The position numbers were made by a program, and so were the translations under genes. A stretch of DNA of 21,990 nt from an uncultured Spirochaetales bacterium (GTDB lineage: Bacteria; Spirochaetota; Spirochaetia; Sphaerochaetales; Sphaerochaetaceae). The stretch is taken from the NCBI GenBank assembly GCA_949292445.1, contig CASEZU010000036.1, positions 1-21,990 of the forward strand, given 5' to 3'. This document shows positions 8,041-17,096 of the stretch, one piece after another (the first letter of the stretch is position 1; the number at the start of each line of letters is the position of its first letter). The notes under the pieces were generated by a model. It was given only the letters and a program-made list of their open reading frames with translations, was not told the origin of the DNA and made no database searches.

Positions 8041-8072
8041 AGTGAAAGAAAAGTCCCGGACGGATCCGGGAC
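8041..8072 (-). terminator. Intrinsic terminator of pckG
   Basis: On the minus strand GTCCCGGA and TCCGGGAC form an 8-bp perfect stem with a TCCG loop, followed by TTTTCTTT. It lies 22 bases after the PEP carboxykinase stop codon. Confidence 0.88.
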
Positions 8073-8094
8073 CTGAGCGTCAAATGCTCTCAGC

Positions 8095-9918
8095 TCATGC
8101 CTTGAGGTTCTTCTCAAGCGTATCGAGCATCTCTGCAAGCTCCTTCGGAAGGTGCTTGCCGAACTTCGGATAGTGGTTGGTCCTGATATCCTCGACCTCC
8201 CTGAGCCATCCCTCTGTATCGACCTTGAGAAGCTCTGCCATATCTGCCTCGGAGACTCCCTTCGGCCTGTCGATCGCATCGACTGTAGGCATGATTCCGA
8301 TCGGAGTATCGACTGTCTGAGCCGTTCCGTCGCAGCACTCGAAGATCCACTTGAGGACGCGGCTGTTGTCGCCGTAGCCCGGCCAGATGAAGTGGCCTTC
8401 CGCATCCTTGCGGAACCAGTTGACGTAGAAGATCTTCGGGAGGACATCCTGTGAAGGAGCTGCCTTGCCCACATCGATCCAGTGCTGGAAGTAGTCGCCC
8501 ATGTTGTATCCGCAGAACGGAAGCATAGCGAACGGATCCCTTCTGATCGTTCCGGCCTTGACGTCGAGAGTAGCAGCAGTAACCTCGGAGCCGACGATCG
8601 AGCCAAGGAATACACCATGGTTCCAGTTGCGTGCCATGTGCACGAGAGGAATTGTCGAAGGCCTTCTGCCGCCGAAGAGGATTGCGGAGATAGGAACTCC
8701 TGCGGGATCCTCCCACTCAGGCGCAATGCAGGGGCACTGTGCGGCAGGTGCCGTGAATCTTGAATTCGGATGAGCTGCAGGTGTCTGAGACTTGTCTTCC
8801 TTGTTCTGGATCCACTCGTTTCCGTGCCAGTCGATGAGCTTGCCGGGAGCATCGTATCCGATTCCCTCCCACCATACATCCTTGTCCTCTGTGAGGGCGA
8901 CGTTGGTGAAGATCGTGTTCTTCGATGCTGCCATAAGGGCATTGTAGTTGGACTTTGCGGATGTTCCGGGAGCAACTCCGAAGAAACCTGCCTCCGGGTT
9001 GATGGCATAGAGCCTGCCGTCCTTGCCGGGCTTCATCCATGCAATGTCGTCTCCGATTGTCTCGACCTTCCAGCCGGGGATCGTCGGGATGAGCATTGCG
9101 AGGTTTGTCTTTCCGCATGCTGACGGGAATGCGCCGGTGATGTAGCGGACCTTGCCCTCAGGATTCGTTATCTTGAGGATGAGCATGTGCTCAGCAAGCC
9201 AGCCCTCGTCGCGGGCAAGAACAGAAGCGATGCGGAGAGCGAAGCACTTCTTTCCGAGAAGAGCGTTTCCGCCGTAGCCTGAACCATAGGACCAGATTTC
9301 CCTTGTCTCCGGGAACTGGGAGATATACTTGTGCTCCATCGGAGCGCACGGCCACTGTCCGTTGTCGGACTCGCCTGCCTGGAGCGGCTTTCCTACGGAG
9401 TGGAGGCAAGGTACGAAGTAGCCATCTGTTCCGAGCTCCTCGAGGACCTTTGCACCGACTCTTGTCATGATCATCATGTTGCAGACGACGTATGCGCTGT
9501 CTGTCAGCTCAACGCCGAGCTTGGACATCGGGGATCCGAGCGGACCCATAGAGAAAGGAATGACATACATGGTCCTTCCCTTCATGCATCCGCGATAGAG
9601 ATCAGTCATCGTCTTCTTGAGTTCCTTCGGATCAATCCAGTTGTTGGTAGGACCGGCGTCCTCCTCCTTCTCGGATGCGATGAAGGTTCTCTTCTCAACG
9701 CGCGCTACATCGGAAGGGTCCGAGTGGAAAAGCACGCAGCCCGGCTTCTTCTCAGGATTGAGACGGACACAGAGCTTCTCATTTACCTGGAGATCAATGA
9801 GCTGGTCATACTGCTCCTTGGAGCCATCGCATACAACGATGCTGTCAGGTGTAGTGAGAGCTGCAACCTCATTGACCCACTGGACAAGCCTTGAATGCTT
9901 GAGATCATTAACTGTCAT
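8095..9918 (-). CDS. pckG: Phosphoenolpyruvate carboxykinase (GTP)
   Basis: At 607 residues this is a normal length for the GTP-dependent family (EC 4.1.1.32), cytosolic enzymes that interconvert oxaloacetate + GTP and phosphoenolpyruvate + CO2 + GDP. Visible hallmarks are the P-loop [12 protein letters not shown] (about 264-275) with the family's reactive Cys268 and Lys270, the metal-binding [20 protein letters not shown] (289-308), [10 protein letters not shown] (311-320) and [12 protein letters not shown]. The ATP-type enzyme lacks this arrangement. AAGGAG lies about 8 bases before the ATG. The gene has its own promoter and terminator, so it is monocistronic. In fermentative anaerobes it often runs toward oxaloacetate, fixing CO2 for succinate formation; the direction here is not shown by sequence. 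Confidence 0.97.
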   Translation of the reverse strand: MTVNDLKHSRLVQWVNEVAALTTPDSIVVCDGSKEQYDQLIDLQVNEKLCVRLNPEKKPGCVLFHSDPSDVARVEKRTFIASEKEEDAGPTNNWIDPKELKKTMTDLYRGCMKGRTMYVIPFSMGPLGSPMSKLGVELTDSAYVVCNMMIMTRVGAKVLEELGTDGYFVPCLHSVGKPLQAGESDNGQWPCAPMEHKYISQFPETREIWSYGSGYGGNALLGKKCFALRIASVLARDEGWLAEHMLILKITNPEGKVRYITGAFPSACGKTNLAMLIPTIPGWKVETIGDDIAWMKPGKDGRLYAINPEAGFFGVAPGTSAKSNYNALMAASKNTIFTNVALTEDKDVWWEGIGYDAPGKLIDWHGNEWIQNKEDKSQTPAAHPNSRFTAPAAQCPCIAPEWEDPAGVPISAILFGGRRPSTIPLVHMARNWNHGVFLGSIVGSEVTAATLDVKAGTIRRDPFAMLPFCGYNMGDYFQHWIDVGKAAPSQDVLPKIFYVNWFRKDAEGHFIWPGYGDNSRVLKWIFECCDGTAQTVDTPIGIMPTVDAIDRPKGVSEADMAELLKVDTEGWLREVEDIRTNHYPKFGKHLPKELAEMLDTLEKNLKA

Positions 9919-9975
9919 AGGTTTCTCCTTATCCTTATTTCATATCTGCGGTAAGGCAGTTATATGCTATCTGAA

Positions 9976-10004
9976 AGGATAATTAGTATCAGGGTGTTTG
10001 GCAA
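9976..10004 (-). promoter_or_regulatory. Putative pckG promoter
   Basis: On the minus strand TTGCCA (5/6) is followed by 17 bp and TATCCT (4/6). The start codon lies 57 bases further on with a good ribosome site between. The -10 sequence is the same as that proposed for asd. Confidence 0.5.
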
Positions 10005-10037
10005 GCAAGCATTTGCCTGCAAATGGTTCCGGATGAA

Positions 10038-10073
10038 CAAAAACATCCGGTTGCGGAGAACCGCAGCCGGATG
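10038..10073 (-). terminator. Intrinsic terminator after the MFS gene
   Basis: On the minus strand CATCCGG-TGCGG pairs with CCGCA-CCGGATG (12 pairs, one internal C/A mismatch, TTCT loop), followed by TTTTTG. It lies 24 bases past the transporter stop and closes the M29 peptidase-MFS operon. Confidence 0.9.
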
Positions 10074-10097
10074 AGGAAACAAAGAGGTAAATCAGGT

Positions 10098-11330
10098 TCA
10101 GGCCTTTGCGGCTTCCCTGCTGATCTTGTTGTAAGGTCCGATAAGCATCACGGACCCGATGATTCCGAGAACTGCGAAGATTATGAACATGGCGAGCTTT
10201 GCTGTCGTTCCCGGGAGAACGCCCATAAGAATGACAGCCACGACACCGCCTGCATTGGCACTGGCGAGTACTGTCGAGCTGAACTTTCCGCCTGCCATCT
10301 TCGGCGATACGATGGCACAATCGCTCTGGACATGCATCGAAATAAATCCGATGAGAACGGCGAGAAGACCTCTTGCGACGGAGATGACAGCGAGGTTTGT
10401 GGAAAGCATGATGCCGAGGATGGCCACGATCAGAAGAGCGCAGGCATACGGCGTGATCTTAATGGACTTCAGGAGCTTGGCCGCGATCGTCGGCAGAAGC
10501 AGGTATGCAGCGAGCTGGACGAACTTTCCTACAGTGTTCGGGAGGCTAACCTCGACGCCTGTGAAACCCTTGCCCTGCAGATATGCCGGCATCCAGTTTC
10601 CGAGAGCGATTCCGACTCCCATGTAGCCGATATAAAGAAGGCAGAGAGCGATGCATGCATTGCGCTCTGCAGGAGTGTACTTGTAGAGCTTTTCCTCATC
10701 CTTCTTGGACTTCGCACTCTTCGCGTCATATACGGAAACGGAGGAGAAGTCATACTTGAGGCTGAACATGAAGACAAAGCCGATGGCGAGTACGACTGCG
10801 CTGATTCCGGAGAAAACGAGGAATGCCTGTCTCCAGGAAAGTCCGAGCTTCTCTATGAGAGCCGCGGCTGTAGATGATGCGACAAGTCCGGAAACCATGT
10901 TGCCGACGAGGTTGATCCTCAGCAGCTTTGAAGGATTCTCGACATTATAGACCTTGAGAGCCTGAGTCGCGCACGGAACGGAAGCTGCCGTCACAAGGCT
11001 GTAGAGCGAGAACCATACCATGCACATGATGCCGTTTGTCGATGTCGCGAACATGGCCATGCTTATGAGAAGGCCCACGGCTATAACATAAAGCACCTTC
11101 TTCGATCCGAAGCGGTCCACGACCCTTCCAGGAAGGGAGCAGACGACAGCGGTCATAAGGCCGCCCATCGATAGGAACAGTCCCTGCATTCCCGATGTCA
11201 TTGCCGTATCAGCGGCAAAATACGCCATGAGAACGGAAGTGAGCGTACTCATGAAACCGGCGACAATGTAGTTGCCGCAGCTGAAGATGAAGACCCTCAG
11301 TTCAGGTCTGATCTTGTCAAGCATTTTCAT
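10098..11330 (-). CDS. Major facilitator superfamily transporter
   Basis: The protein has 410 residues with about 12 hydrophobic segments. The family's loop 2-3 motif is visible as GRVVDRFGSKKVL (about 68-80), and a longer polar central loop around 200-225 (KSAKSKKDEEKLYKYTPAER) separates the two six-helix halves. It is an inner-membrane secondary transporter; its substrate cannot be read from sequence. It lies 18 bases after an M29 aminopeptidase gene, before a strong terminator, so the two are probably one operon, perhaps for uptake or export of peptides or amino acids. AGGAGG lies 2 bases before the first ATG but 8 bases before the third codon (also ATG), so translation may begin at 11324. 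Confidence 0.88.
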   Translation of the reverse strand: MKMLDKIRPELRVFIFSCGNYIVAGFMSTLTSVLMAYFAADTAMTSGMQGLFLSMGGLMTAVVCSLPGRVVDRFGSKKVLYVIAVGLLISMAMFATSTNGIMCMVWFSLYSLVTAASVPCATQALKVYNVENPSKLLRINLVGNMVSGLVASSTAAALIEKLGLSWRQAFLVFSGISAVVLAIGFVFMFSLKYDFSSVSVYDAKSAKSKKDEEKLYKYTPAERNACIALCLLYIGYMGVGIALGNWMPAYLQGKGFTGVEVSLPNTVGKFVQLAAYLLLPTIAAKLLKSIKITPYACALLIVAILGIMLSTNLAVISVARGLLAVLIGFISMHVQSDCAIVSPKMAGGKFSSTVLASANAGGVVAVILMGVLPGTTAKLAMFIIFAVLGIIGSVMLIGPYNKISREAAKA

Positions 11331-11348
11331 TCCCTCCTAAATCCCCGG

Positions 11349-12539
11349 TCAGAGGATTTCCTTATTCCAGTGTCCGTCAACGAGTATCCTGTCCCACCCG
11401 CCGTCAGGCCTCTCGGCCTCGAGTGTCATGTCGTCTGATCCGATCATGAAGTCAACATGGACGGACGATCTGTTTATTCCAAGCTCCTCATCCCTGCCCT
11501 GGGGCATCTGCCCCGCTGCAGTTCCGAGAGCGATATGGCAGGAAGCGTTCTCATCATAGAGCGTCGTGTAGAGGATCTTCCCGGCAGAGGCGATCCTAGA
11601 GGCCTGATCGACAATGGCGAACTCGCCGAGATATGAAGCCCCATCATCTGCGGAGAGTATCTGGCGTATCACATCCTCACCTTTATCCGCAGAGACCGAG
11701 ACAACTTTCCCCTCATGGAAGCTCAGGGAAAGCCCTTCTATGATCCTACCGTCATAATTCAGAGGCAGCGTGGAGACAACATGGCCTTCTGCAGAGAACT
11801 TCTCAGGCACTGTGAATATCTCCTCGGTCGGGAGATTGGGGATGAAGACTCTGTCTGGACATCTGTTGCAGCCTCCGAACCATTTCGATTCCCTGGCGGG
11901 AGAGAGCGTGAGATCAGTCCTGCCGCTTCTGTAGCGGTAACGGACGTATCCCTTGGCATCCAGTGCCTTCTTTCTCTTCTCCGTATTCTCTATATAGCTC
12001 TTCCATGCAGCAACCGGATCATCCTCTCCACACTTCATCAGGTCAAGCACGAGATCCCAGAGCGATCCGATCCTGTCCTCGGGTTCCAGGTCAGGGAAGA
12101 CCTTTCCCGCCCATTCCTCTGTAGGAATGCAGGTGAGCGTGAATCCGCCGCCGGCCTCGCGGAAAAGACGTCTCCTCAGCTGCTTCTGTGCCATGAGGGC
12201 ATTCACGGTCTCTGCCGGAAGCGACTCCGCGGTGTCGAATGTCGGGCACATTATCCTTATGTAGCCTGCCTTTTTTGCCGCATACTCCCTGCATACAGGG
12301 AGCGCCGGATCTTCCACCCCGCTTCCGTGAGCGGCCCTCTCCCTGTCCAGAGCATCGGAGAGCCAGAGCACATGCACATCGGATGCACCGCAGCTGTAAG
12401 CCTCCGGAATCAGGACGGAGACGAACTCATACGCCTCCACCGGCGACTCTATGAAAACAGGCTGTCCCTCTTTCAGCTCCACGCCGACCTTGAGAAGGAC
12501 TCTTGCCATCTTTTTGATATCTTCAATACGAGACAACAT
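11349..12539 (-). CDS. M29-family metallo-aminopeptidase
   Basis: At 396 residues this is close to the usual length of thermophilic-type aminopeptidases (AmpS/PepS/aminopeptidase II). These cytosolic enzymes remove N-terminal residues from peptides using two metal ions. The family's metal-site segments are in order: NLPTEEIF (Glu240), LGEFA (Glu306), YDENASCHIALG (His335) and INRSSVHVDFMIGS (His361, Asp363). The early part (MARVLLKVGVELKEGQPVFI) matches the family start, so the ATG at 12539 is right. No ribosome site precedes it; TATAAT lies only 7 bases upstream, so the mRNA may be leaderless. The MFS gene follows 18 bases downstream. Confidence 0.92.
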   Translation of the reverse strand: MLSRIEDIKKMARVLLKVGVELKEGQPVFIESPVEAYEFVSVLIPEAYSCGASDVHVLWLSDALDRERAAHGSGVEDPALPVCREYAAKKAGYIRIMCPTFDTAESLPAETVNALMAQKQLRRRLFREAGGGFTLTCIPTEEWAGKVFPDLEPEDRIGSLWDLVLDLMKCGEDDPVAAWKSYIENTEKRKKALDAKGYVRYRYRSGRTDLTLSPARESKWFGGCNRCPDRVFIPNLPTEEIFTVPEKFSAEGHVVSTLPLNYDGRIIEGLSLSFHEGKVVSVSADKGEDVIRQILSADDGASYLGEFAIVDQASRIASAGKILYTTLYDENASCHIALGTAAGQMPQGRDEELGINRSSVHVDFMIGSDDMTLEAERPDGGWDRILVDGHWNKEIL

Positions 12540-12546
12540 AAAGCCA

Positions 12547-12552
12547 TTATAT
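12547..12552 (-). promoter_or_regulatory. -10 box of the M29 operon, 7 bases before the start codon
   Basis: A perfect TATAAT reads on the minus strand with GGCTTTT between it and the ATG. Transcription would begin at or next to the start codon. The best -35 candidate (TTCAAC, 17-bp spacing) is weak. Confidence 0.5.
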
Positions 12553-12627
12553 ACAATGAGATAATAAAGTTGAAATTCATATTTTGCATTACAGACGCAT
12601 ATTTATGCATCAAATGAATAAACAGCT

Positions 12628-13968
12628 TCAGGCTTTATGTCTGCGTCCTCCGAACAGAATTGTGAGCACAATGAGAGGAGCCATTATGAGGGGATAGAGA
12701 TTGTGCAGGACCACATCCATCGGAGCGATCTCAACACCCGGCAATGATATCATCGCAATGGATGCCGGAAGCACGGCATGCACTGTCCATGGTGCAAGTG
12801 CGGTTATGCTGAGGCCGCCGCAGTCCATCAGGTTGGCGCAGCGCTCATTCCTGAGCCCCAGCTTCTCCCCTATTGTGTGGACAATCGGGCCGAGAGCCAC
12901 CATGCTGACTGTGCAGACGCCTGTAAGAGCTCCGCCGAAACCGACAGCAAGCATGATCGAAAGCTCGGCGCTGATTCGGCCGCGGGCAACACGGGACATG
13001 GCACGGCCGATCTTCCCGATGACATCGGTCGCCTCCAGGGTTCCGAGGAACATGAATGCGCCGATGAGCATGAAGACAGTTGAGGCTGACCCCGCTATGG
13101 CTTCTATCAGGATGCCCTCGACGGAGAAACCTCCGGGATACGAGAGAAGCTCTGATGGAGTGAATATGCCGAGCACAAGGCCCAGGACTATACCGGCGGC
13201 AATTCCCGCAGAAAGCGCTGCAATGAGGTCAGTCTTGCGCAGGCAGAGAAAAATTACGACAGCAGGGACCGCCAGCATCACAAGTGATACAGGGCTGCTC
13301 TCTGCTCCAGCTGAGGGAATATGGGTTCCTCCGTTTCCTCCCATGAAGCAGAAGAACAGAAAGGAAAGGACAGCGACTGGGATCGAGTAACGGCATCTTG
13401 TGCGCACCACATCCGACATCTCAGCATGCTGGGTGGTTGCCGAGGCGATTGTCGTATCGGAAATCGGGGCGAGATTGTCGCCGAAAATCCCGCCTGACGC
13501 GATAGCTCCCACCATCGCCAAGGGATCCGCGCCGAGACCGGTTCCGACGGGGAAGAATATCGGCATGGCTATGATGTATGTTCCGACGGACGTTCCGGTG
13601 GACATTGAAAGCACGCAGCACAGCAGGAAGCTCATTGCCGTGAATACCCCGGCGGAGACATCAAGGCGCAGCAGGATATTTGAAAGGGCGAGGATCATGC
13701 CGCTGCCGGACACGAGCTTGCCGGCTATCGCAGCGAGAATGATCGCGATTGACACAGTGCCGAACATCGGATTGGAAAGCCCTTTCAGAGCGGCTTCACC
13801 GAATGCCTTGTGATCCTTCGCAAAGATGGAACCTATTATGATGGCCATGAAAAATGCCAGCGTATATCCATCGACATCTGACTCATTTAGAGCAGCCAGC
13901 AGAATGAAGACCGCCGCTGCAAGCAGAGGAATGAGCCTTCCGAAACGTCCAAGCCTGAATTCAATCAT
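12628..13968 (-). CDS. NhaC-family Na+/H+ antiporter
   Basis: The protein has 446 residues and is highly hydrophobic, with about 11-12 membrane segments. It carries the family signature ASGGIFGDNLAPISDTTIAS (about 157-176) and preceding STGTSVGTYIIAMPIFFPVG. NhaC-type carriers exchange Na+ for protons, or in related members couple amino acid exchange such as malate-lactate or arginine, across the inner membrane; the substrate is not certain. The ATG overlaps the upstream LysR stop codon (ATGA), so the two are translationally coupled and the regulator likely controls the carrier. The gene ends 88 bases before the M29 peptidase start. Confidence 0.9.
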   Translation of the reverse strand: MIEFRLGRFGRLIPLLAAAVFILLAALNESDVDGYTLAFFMAIIIGSIFAKDHKAFGEAALKGLSNPMFGTVSIAIILAAIAGKLVSGSGMILALSNILLRLDVSAGVFTAMSFLLCCVLSMSTGTSVGTYIIAMPIFFPVGTGLGADPLAMVGAIASGGIFGDNLAPISDTTIASATTQHAEMSDVVRTRCRYSIPVAVLSFLFFCFMGGNGGTHIPSAGAESSPVSLVMLAVPAVVIFLCLRKTDLIAALSAGIAAGIVLGLVLGIFTPSELLSYPGGFSVEGILIEAIAGSASTVFMLIGAFMFLGTLEATDVIGKIGRAMSRVARGRISAELSIMLAVGFGGALTGVCTVSMVALGPIVHTIGEKLGLRNERCANLMDCGGLSITALAPWTVHAVLPASIAMISLPGVEIAPMDVVLHNLYPLIMAPLIVLTILFGGRRHKA

Positions 13969-14876
13969 ACAGGCGTGCCTCCTTCCCCCACTTCACCGGC
14001 AGCGGTTCTTACCGCAGCTATGTATTTTCTCAGCGCAGCCGTCTCATTCCCCTCCATCCAGGAAAAGACGAAATCGAGCTCCGCCATATCACAGACAAGA
14101 GGAACAGGGCGCAGCGTATCGATAGTATTTATATGCCCTTCCTCATTGAGAATGGTTATCCCTTCACCCCTTGAGGCCATCATCATCGCTTCGCGGGCCG
14201 TATCGGCCTCGATGACAGATTCCCGTCCTATGCCATTTTCCACCAGGTAATCATAGCGGGCGGAGAAAAGAGCGGGCATGCTCTTCTTTCCGCTGAGTAT
14301 TATCTTCTCGCCTCTGAGGTCCCCGACAGTCAGGCTCTCCCTTGAGGAAAGCGGATTGAGGCAGTTCACTACGGCATAGAGCCTTGAGGGCTGCAGCCTC
14401 ACTTTCTCGAGCATCGGGATTTCATCCAGGATGTCTACCGATACAAGACCGTCTATGACTCCGTCCTCCAGGGCTTTCAGGGAATCCTCATGCGGCATGA
14501 AGGAGACTTCCGCCGTCACATCACTGTGCAGTGAGGAAAGAACATTCTCGACTTTCATGCAGAATCCAAGTCCGAACGGATATACGGAATAGCCTATCCG
14601 CAGATGCGAATATCCGTCAGCTATGTCGCGGCAGCGCGCGATCATCGAATCATAGAGATCGACAATCTTCCTTATCTCCGGAAGCAGCCTCTCTCCATCC
14701 GGCGTGATCGACACATCATGTGTCGTGCGGCTGAAGATCTTGACCCCAAGGCTGTTCTCCACCTGGGATATCCTCCGGCTGAATGCGGGCTGGGACATAA
14801 ATGCAAGCGCTGATGCTTGCGTGAAGTTCAGCGTCCTTGAAAGTATTAAAAGCAGTCTGAGAGCCTCTATATCCAT
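13965..14876 (-). CDS. LysR-family transcriptional regulator
   Basis: The protein has 303 residues from the ATG at 14876, a typical LysR length. The N-terminus (MDIEALRLLLILSRTLNFTQ, then ASALAFMSQPAFSRRISQVE) is the family's helix-turn-helix. Residues about 90-300 form the periplasmic-binding-protein-like effector domain (LRIGYSV, then later DGLVSVDI). A longer frame from a GTG at 14921 would run through the proposed -10 box, so I use the internal ATG, preceded by GGTGGTG. LysR regulators are usually encoded divergently from their target; here the gene is instead upstream in the same direction as nhaC and overlaps it by 4 bases. The effector cannot be inferred. Confidence 0.9.
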   Translation of the reverse strand: MDIEALRLLLILSRTLNFTQASALAFMSQPAFSRRISQVENSLGVKIFSRTTHDVSITPDGERLLPEIRKIVDLYDSMIARCRDIADGYSHLRIGYSVYPFGLGFCMKVENVLSSLHSDVTAEVSFMPHEDSLKALEDGVIDGLVSVDILDEIPMLEKVRLQPSRLYAVVNCLNPLSSRESLTVGDLRGEKIILSGKKSMPALFSARYDYLVENGIGRESVIEADTAREAMMMASRGEGITILNEEGHINTIDTLRPVPLVCDMAELDFVFSWMEGNETAALRKYIAAVRTAAGEVGEGGTPV

Positions 14877-14903
14877 CCGCACCACCATCTGGATTTGAAT
14901 CTG

Positions 14904-14932
14904 AGAATACAACAGTCTCACGATGGTGTGAA
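14904..14932 (-). promoter_or_regulatory. Putative lysR-nhaC promoter
   Basis: On the minus strand TTCACA (5/6) is followed by 17 bp and TATTCT (4/6). The spacing to the ATG at 14876 leaves room for a short leader with a GGTGGTG ribosome site. Confidence 0.42.
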
Positions 14933-15007
14933 GAGCGGCGGCAGCTCCGAAGAGGCTTTGAAATACAGGACTGGAACAGCCGGCGTCATACCATTACACT
15001 CATAGCC

Positions 15008-17041
15008 ATGATCGAACTGGCACTCCCTGCAGGGACTATAAAGGAAGCGGTGGCGGCATTCAGGGCTGGCGCTGATGCAGTCTATTTCGGAATGAAGGAT
15101 TTCTCAGCGAGGAAGGGAGCTGGCAATTTCTCTGCAGAAGACCTGTCCAGGATCCGCAGATACTCCCTCGAAAACGGGAAAAGAATATACATAACGGTGA
15201 ACACCCTCATCGATGACAGCGATCTTCCGCGCCTCTATGAAACACTGAAGACAATCAACATGTATGGATGCGATGGCCTGATAGTGCAGGATCTGGGGGT
15301 TGCCAGAATAGTGAGAAATGATTTCCCAGCCATACCTCTGCATGGTTCAACCCAGCTCGCCGTGCACACCACATCCGGCGTGAAGGCGCTGCAGGAGCTT
15401 GGCTTTGAGCGCGTGGTGCTCTCAAGAGAGCTCAATCTCGATGAGATACGGAAGATAAGGCAGGAGTGCCCGGATGTTGAATTGAAGGTCTTCATCCATG
15501 GAGCGCTCTGTTATGGCTTCTCCGGGCTCTGCATGGCCTCCCATCTGATCACGGGACGCTCGGCCAACGAGGGAAGCTGTGCCCAGATATGCCGCTCATG
15601 GTTCCGCGACGAGGATACAGGGAAGCGTTACTACCCGTTCTCGCTCGAGGATCTCGATGCGGGAAAACTGGTCAGGGAACTGATGGATATAGGCATAGAC
15701 AGCCTCAAGGTTGAGGGAAGGCTGAAAGGCCCTGAATATGTCGATGCCGTCACACGCTACTACAGGGCAATCATAGACGGACGCGACGAAAAACCGTACA
15801 AGCATGCCGTAGCTGTATCATTCCAGAGGAAAGCCGGAGCAGGTTTCCTCCTTCCGCTCGGACCGGGGCACAGCATGATGACAACAGGCCCCTATCCGGG
15901 GCACAGGGGAGAAATGATCGGCAAGGTTCTTGACCAGAGAGGAAGGAAGCTGCTTGTGGAAACACAGCGGAAGATAAGACCATATGATGGGCTGATGATC
16001 CTCCTTCCCGATAAAGGCCTCCTGGAACCTTACAGATTCTCAGCCAGAATAACCGAATCAATTGATAACAGGGCCATACTGCTCCTTCCTGATGATGAGC
16101 AGATACCGGCAGGTTCAGAACTTTATATGATTTCGGACAGCACACTGAACATGAAGGCCGTTGCTGCTGATCTTCCGCTGATGAAACGCAGCATCGGAGC
16201 TTCAGTGACCATAGAGAAAGATGGAATATATGTTGAAGCAGGCGGAATAAGCAGAAGATACAGCATGAGAGTGGAAGCCTCTGAAAAATCTCCGGAGAAG
16301 GCAATCACCACAATATTCTCCCAGTCCGGCGATCACTCTGTGCAGCTTTCACCCGTGGCAGTCAGGAACCTCTCGGGCATGGAATCCTGCTACATTAACC
16401 CTTCAGAGCTGAAGAAAGCCAGAAGGGACTTCCTGGAAAAACTCGAGAAAGCCTCGGCTGATAACAGATCATATGTCCCTGAAGCTGTGGAAGATGATGA
16501 ACCGTTCATCCTCCCTGAGAGGAATCTTCTGGACGGGGAAAGAACTCCATGGAATATGGATGAGGCTGAGATAGGAGGAAGGACATATATTTCCTTCCCC
16601 GCTGTCAGGTACGATGAAGAGAAGGTTTTCACTCTCATGGAAGAAAGGCTCAGGAAAATTGAGAATCCTGTTGTCGGACTGAATAATATCGGGGACCTGA
16701 TCTTCGCAGAGAAACATCCTCAGTACAGTTATTTCGCGGATATCTATCTCTATCTGCCTAACCGCGAGGCGGCAAAGCTCCTCAAGGAACGGATTCCCTC
16801 TCTTATCGGGGGATATCTCTGGATAGAACGCGAGAATTTCGGACAGCCCTGGCCATTCACACCTACTATAGCTTCTTCATACAGGCCTCCCCTTTTTATC
16901 TCGCGTTCCTGTTACAGGCACGACGGACTCGGGCTTCCATGCAAGGGCTGTTCAAGGCACAATACATTCAGAGCCGAACAGAATGGCAGGCATTACACCG
17001 TGTTCGCTGATGACTGCATGACAATAGTCCAGGAAAGGTGA
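15008..17041 (+). CDS. Peptidase U32 family protein (RNA-hydroxylase/collagenase-like)
   Basis: The protein has 677 residues. It begins ELALPAGTIKEAVAAFRAGA and DAVYFGMKDFSARKGAGNF, the U32 N-terminal barrel. The block CYGFSGLCMASHLITGRSAN with EGSCAQICR gives four cysteines (168, 175, 191, 195); in studied relatives (UbiU/UbiV) comparable cysteines hold a 4Fe-4S cluster. SLKVEGRLKGPEYVDAVTRY is also a family hallmark. Known members modify rRNA or tRNA (RlhA, TrhP) or act in quinone synthesis; a tail with four more cysteines (RSCYRHDGLGLPCKGCSRH, DDCM) sets this long form apart. Which function applies is not clear, and protease activity is doubtful. No ribosome site precedes the ATG; TACACT lies 6-7 bases before it, so it may be leaderless. 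It is the only plus-strand backbone gene. Confidence 0.9.
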   Translation: MIELALPAGTIKEAVAAFRAGADAVYFGMKDFSARKGAGNFSAEDLSRIRRYSLENGKRIYITVNTLIDDSDLPRLYETLKTINMYGCDGLIVQDLGVARIVRNDFPAIPLHGSTQLAVHTTSGVKALQELGFERVVLSRELNLDEIRKIRQECPDVELKVFIHGALCYGFSGLCMASHLITGRSANEGSCAQICRSWFRDEDTGKRYYPFSLEDLDAGKLVRELMDIGIDSLKVEGRLKGPEYVDAVTRYYRAIIDGRDEKPYKHAVAVSFQRKAGAGFLLPLGPGHSMMTTGPYPGHRGEMIGKVLDQRGRKLLVETQRKIRPYDGLMILLPDKGLLEPYRFSARITESIDNRAILLLPDDEQIPAGSELYMISDSTLNMKAVAADLPLMKRSIGASVTIEKDGIYVEAGGISRRYSMRVEASEKSPEKAITTIFSQSGDHSVQLSPVAVRNLSGMESCYINPSELKKARRDFLEKLEKASADNRSYVPEAVEDDEPFILPERNLLDGERTPWNMDEAEIGGRTYISFPAVRYDEEKVFTLMEERLRKIENPVVGLNNIGDLIFAEKHPQYSYFADIYLYLPNREAAKLLKERIPSLIGGYLWIERENFGQPWPFTPTIASSYRPPLFISRSCYRHDGLGLPCKGCSRHNTFRAEQNGRHYTVFADDCMTIVQER

Positions 17042-17044
17042 AAA

Positions 17045-17076
17045 GAAATGGCAGCACCCGCGAAGATGCTGCCATT
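17045..17076 (-). terminator. Terminator of asd between convergent genes
   Basis: AATGGCAGCA and TGCTGCCATT form a 10-bp perfect stem with a 10-base loop. On the minus strand TCTTTTC follows, so it serves asd best. It lies 5 bases after the U32 stop and may also stop that transcript, though no T-run follows on the plus strand. Confidence 0.78.
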
Positions 17077-17096
17077 CCGTCTGGGCATTAAGGCAC

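Noticed and set aside
8018..8083. Longer start for the WYL regulator
   Set aside because: The extension translates the pckG terminator hairpin and does not resemble the family's N-terminus.
10023..10877. Long plus-strand frames opposite pckG, MFS, M29 and nhaC
   Set aside because: They are antisense to clearly recognised genes, have no family motifs, and reflect codon bias on the coding strand.
14877..14921. Longer GTG start for the LysR regulator
   Set aside because: It would run through the proposed -10 box, and the family start MDIEALRLL fits at 14876.
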